A stretch of 64,000 nt of DNA, from assembly GCA_963978895.1 (NCBI GenBank), contig OZ022244.1, forward strand, positions 22,713,992 through 22,777,991, in the 5' to 3' direction. A program made the position numbers and the translations under genes. Under the pieces are notes generated by a model. That model worked only from the letters and a program-made list of their open reading frames with translations, was not told the DNA's origin and ran no database searches. Every line of letters begins with the position of its first letter. Within the stretch, counting starts at the first letter, position 1. Source of the stretch: Erpobdella octoculata. Lineage: Eukaryota > Annelida > Clitellata > Hirudinida > Erpobdellidae. Below are positions 63,301 through 64,000 of this stretch, in pieces.

Positions 63301-63329
63301 ACCCCGGGCAACGCCGGGTACTCCTCTAG
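63301..63329 (+). mobile_element. Helitron-like 3' terminus (GC hairpin plus CTAG)
   Basis: A perfect 5-bp stem CCCGG/CCGGG with loop GCAACG occupies 63303-63318. Eleven bases after the stem the sequence ends CTAG at 63326-63329, followed by T at 63330. Helitrons are rolling-circle DNA transposons that typically end in a short GC-rich hairpin about 10-12 bases before CTRR-3' and insert between A and T, and this site fits all three points. The GGGCAACGCCGGGTA hairpin type is, as I recall, widespread among invertebrate Helitrons. No Rep/helicase gene is present, so the element would be non-autonomous. Its 5' end (TC) could not be identified, so its length is unknown: it may be only a few hundred bases or may include the whole satellite. 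Confidence 0.7.
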
Positions 63330-63330
63330 T

Positions 63331-63340
63331 ATATATATAA
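63331..63340. repeat. Short (AT)n run at the Helitron-like junction
   Basis: ATATATATAA immediately follows the CTAG-T terminus. Helitrons favour AT-rich targets, so this may be the original insertion site. Confidence 0.6.
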
Positions 63341-63344
63341 AAGT

Positions 63345-63486
63345 AGTCGTGAAGTAAGTAAACGTTAATATTTCCGTTGCTCTGAAAACGGTTCAGGAAC
63401 GTTTGTTTTTCAGTTAGTCGCGAGGTAAACGTTCTATTTTCGTTGCTTTGTAAACGTTGCAGTAACTTTTCTTTTTTGTCGGTAGA
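63345..63486 (+). repeat. Diverged 71-bp tandem duplication
   Basis: AGTCGTGAAGTAAGTAAACG at 63345 and AGTCGCGAGGTAAACG at 63416 begin two similar copies that both continue with CGTTGCT and AACG phrases. Several AACGTT motifs recur. It lies outside the presumed Helitron end, so it is probably older flanking sequence. Confidence 0.6.
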
Positions 63487-64000
63487 GGTTTCATAACAAG
63501 GTAACCGAAAAGTAACAGTAAAAAACGTTACAAAACGGTTACCATGTTTATTGGTTTACATCTATCACATTTGCATCATATTTTATTTACCTCCTGGACT
63601 TCAACATTCAACACATTCTAAATTTCATGAAAATAATATATTGAACATTTATAAAATAAATTTGTTGCAGATCTGCCTGTTCATGTATAAATTTGAAAAC
63701 AACTTACTAACAAGCTTATTTGAAAGTTTCTTTAAAAAATCTTCTAAGATCCATAACCACAACTTCCAAACAATGAATAATTTTTGTCAAGAATTTTGCT
63801 CACACAACCCCCAAGTAATAAGATTTTACAAATTTAATGAAATATTTTGTCATGTCAATAAATTTAGTGGTTAAGAAGATTTTACAGACATTTAGACTAA
63901 AATAATTTGAAAAATAATACTTGACCAAACTTGATAAAACCACGTTTCTCTTAGGCAATAAAAAGACAAAATTAATTTTCTGACTATATAAAGTTTGCTA
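63487..64000. other. AT-rich non-coding flank
   Basis: Unique-looking sequence with no recognised gene. An open frame at 63551-63874 needs a TTG start, is rich in Asn, Phe, Ile and Lys as expected from AT content, and shows no domain. Confidence 0.55.

Noticed and set aside
63090..63311. Minus-strand Arg/Ser-rich frame resembling an SR protein domain
   Set aside because: The RS dipeptides come from a purine-rich short repeat, and the frame runs through the Helitron hairpin and into the satellite fragment.
63551..63874. Open frame of 107 residues
   Set aside because: It lacks an ATG at its start, has an AT-driven composition and shows no domain; an exon cannot be excluded but is not supported.

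Overview
This window is non-coding eukaryotic DNA dominated by one very large satellite array. I see no convincing protein-coding gene, rRNA gene or functional tRNA gene. A eukaryote, most likely an invertebrate animal, is suggested by four things: a long ACAT microsatellite, a TTAGGG-like minisatellite, a tRNA-derived SINE with a poly(A) tail, and a Helitron-type 3' terminus. A mollusc such as a cephalopod would fit the microsatellite style, but that is only an impression.

Layout. Positions 1-3624 are AT-rich, non-coding DNA with several simple repeats: CT and CA tracts, a 30-bp minisatellite (646-778), a 12-bp telomere-like minisatellite (1921-2123) and an ACAT array (2833-3344). A minus-strand SINE lies at 3625-3820. 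From 3821 to about 62610 the sequence is essentially one tandem array of a 129-bp monomer, roughly 440-450 copies. Its only foreign block is at 5396-6239, an AT-rich element containing an inverted duplication of itself. The array has diverged, older-looking monomers at both edges (3821-4510 and 61676-62610) and a homogenised core between them.

Within the core, monomers form higher-order blocks duplicated in tandem. Offsets are near-integer multiples of the monomer: 516, 773, 1030, 1805, 2706, 2835, 4383 and 4511 bp. One larger duplication, about 7417 bp, is out of register by roughly half a monomer, and its junction coincides with a truncated monomer near 51310.

The monomer has a GC-rich half of about 70 bp with several short inverted repeats and a T-rich half of about 59 bp. 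Its GC-rich half carries a 17-bp sequence matching 8 of the 9 essential positions of the mammalian CENP-B box. To the right of the array are about 460 bp of unrelated sequence, an orphan monomer fragment (63070-63127), a purine-rich tract, and then a Helitron-like end: a GC hairpin at 63303-63318 and CTAG followed by T at 63326-63330. The most interesting reading is that a Helitron's internal tandem repeat expanded into a satellite of at least 58 kb, possibly with a chromosomal role. The sequence supports the parts; the link between them is inference.

Nothing here works together as a gene set. Copy counts and block boundaries were read by eye and are approximate.
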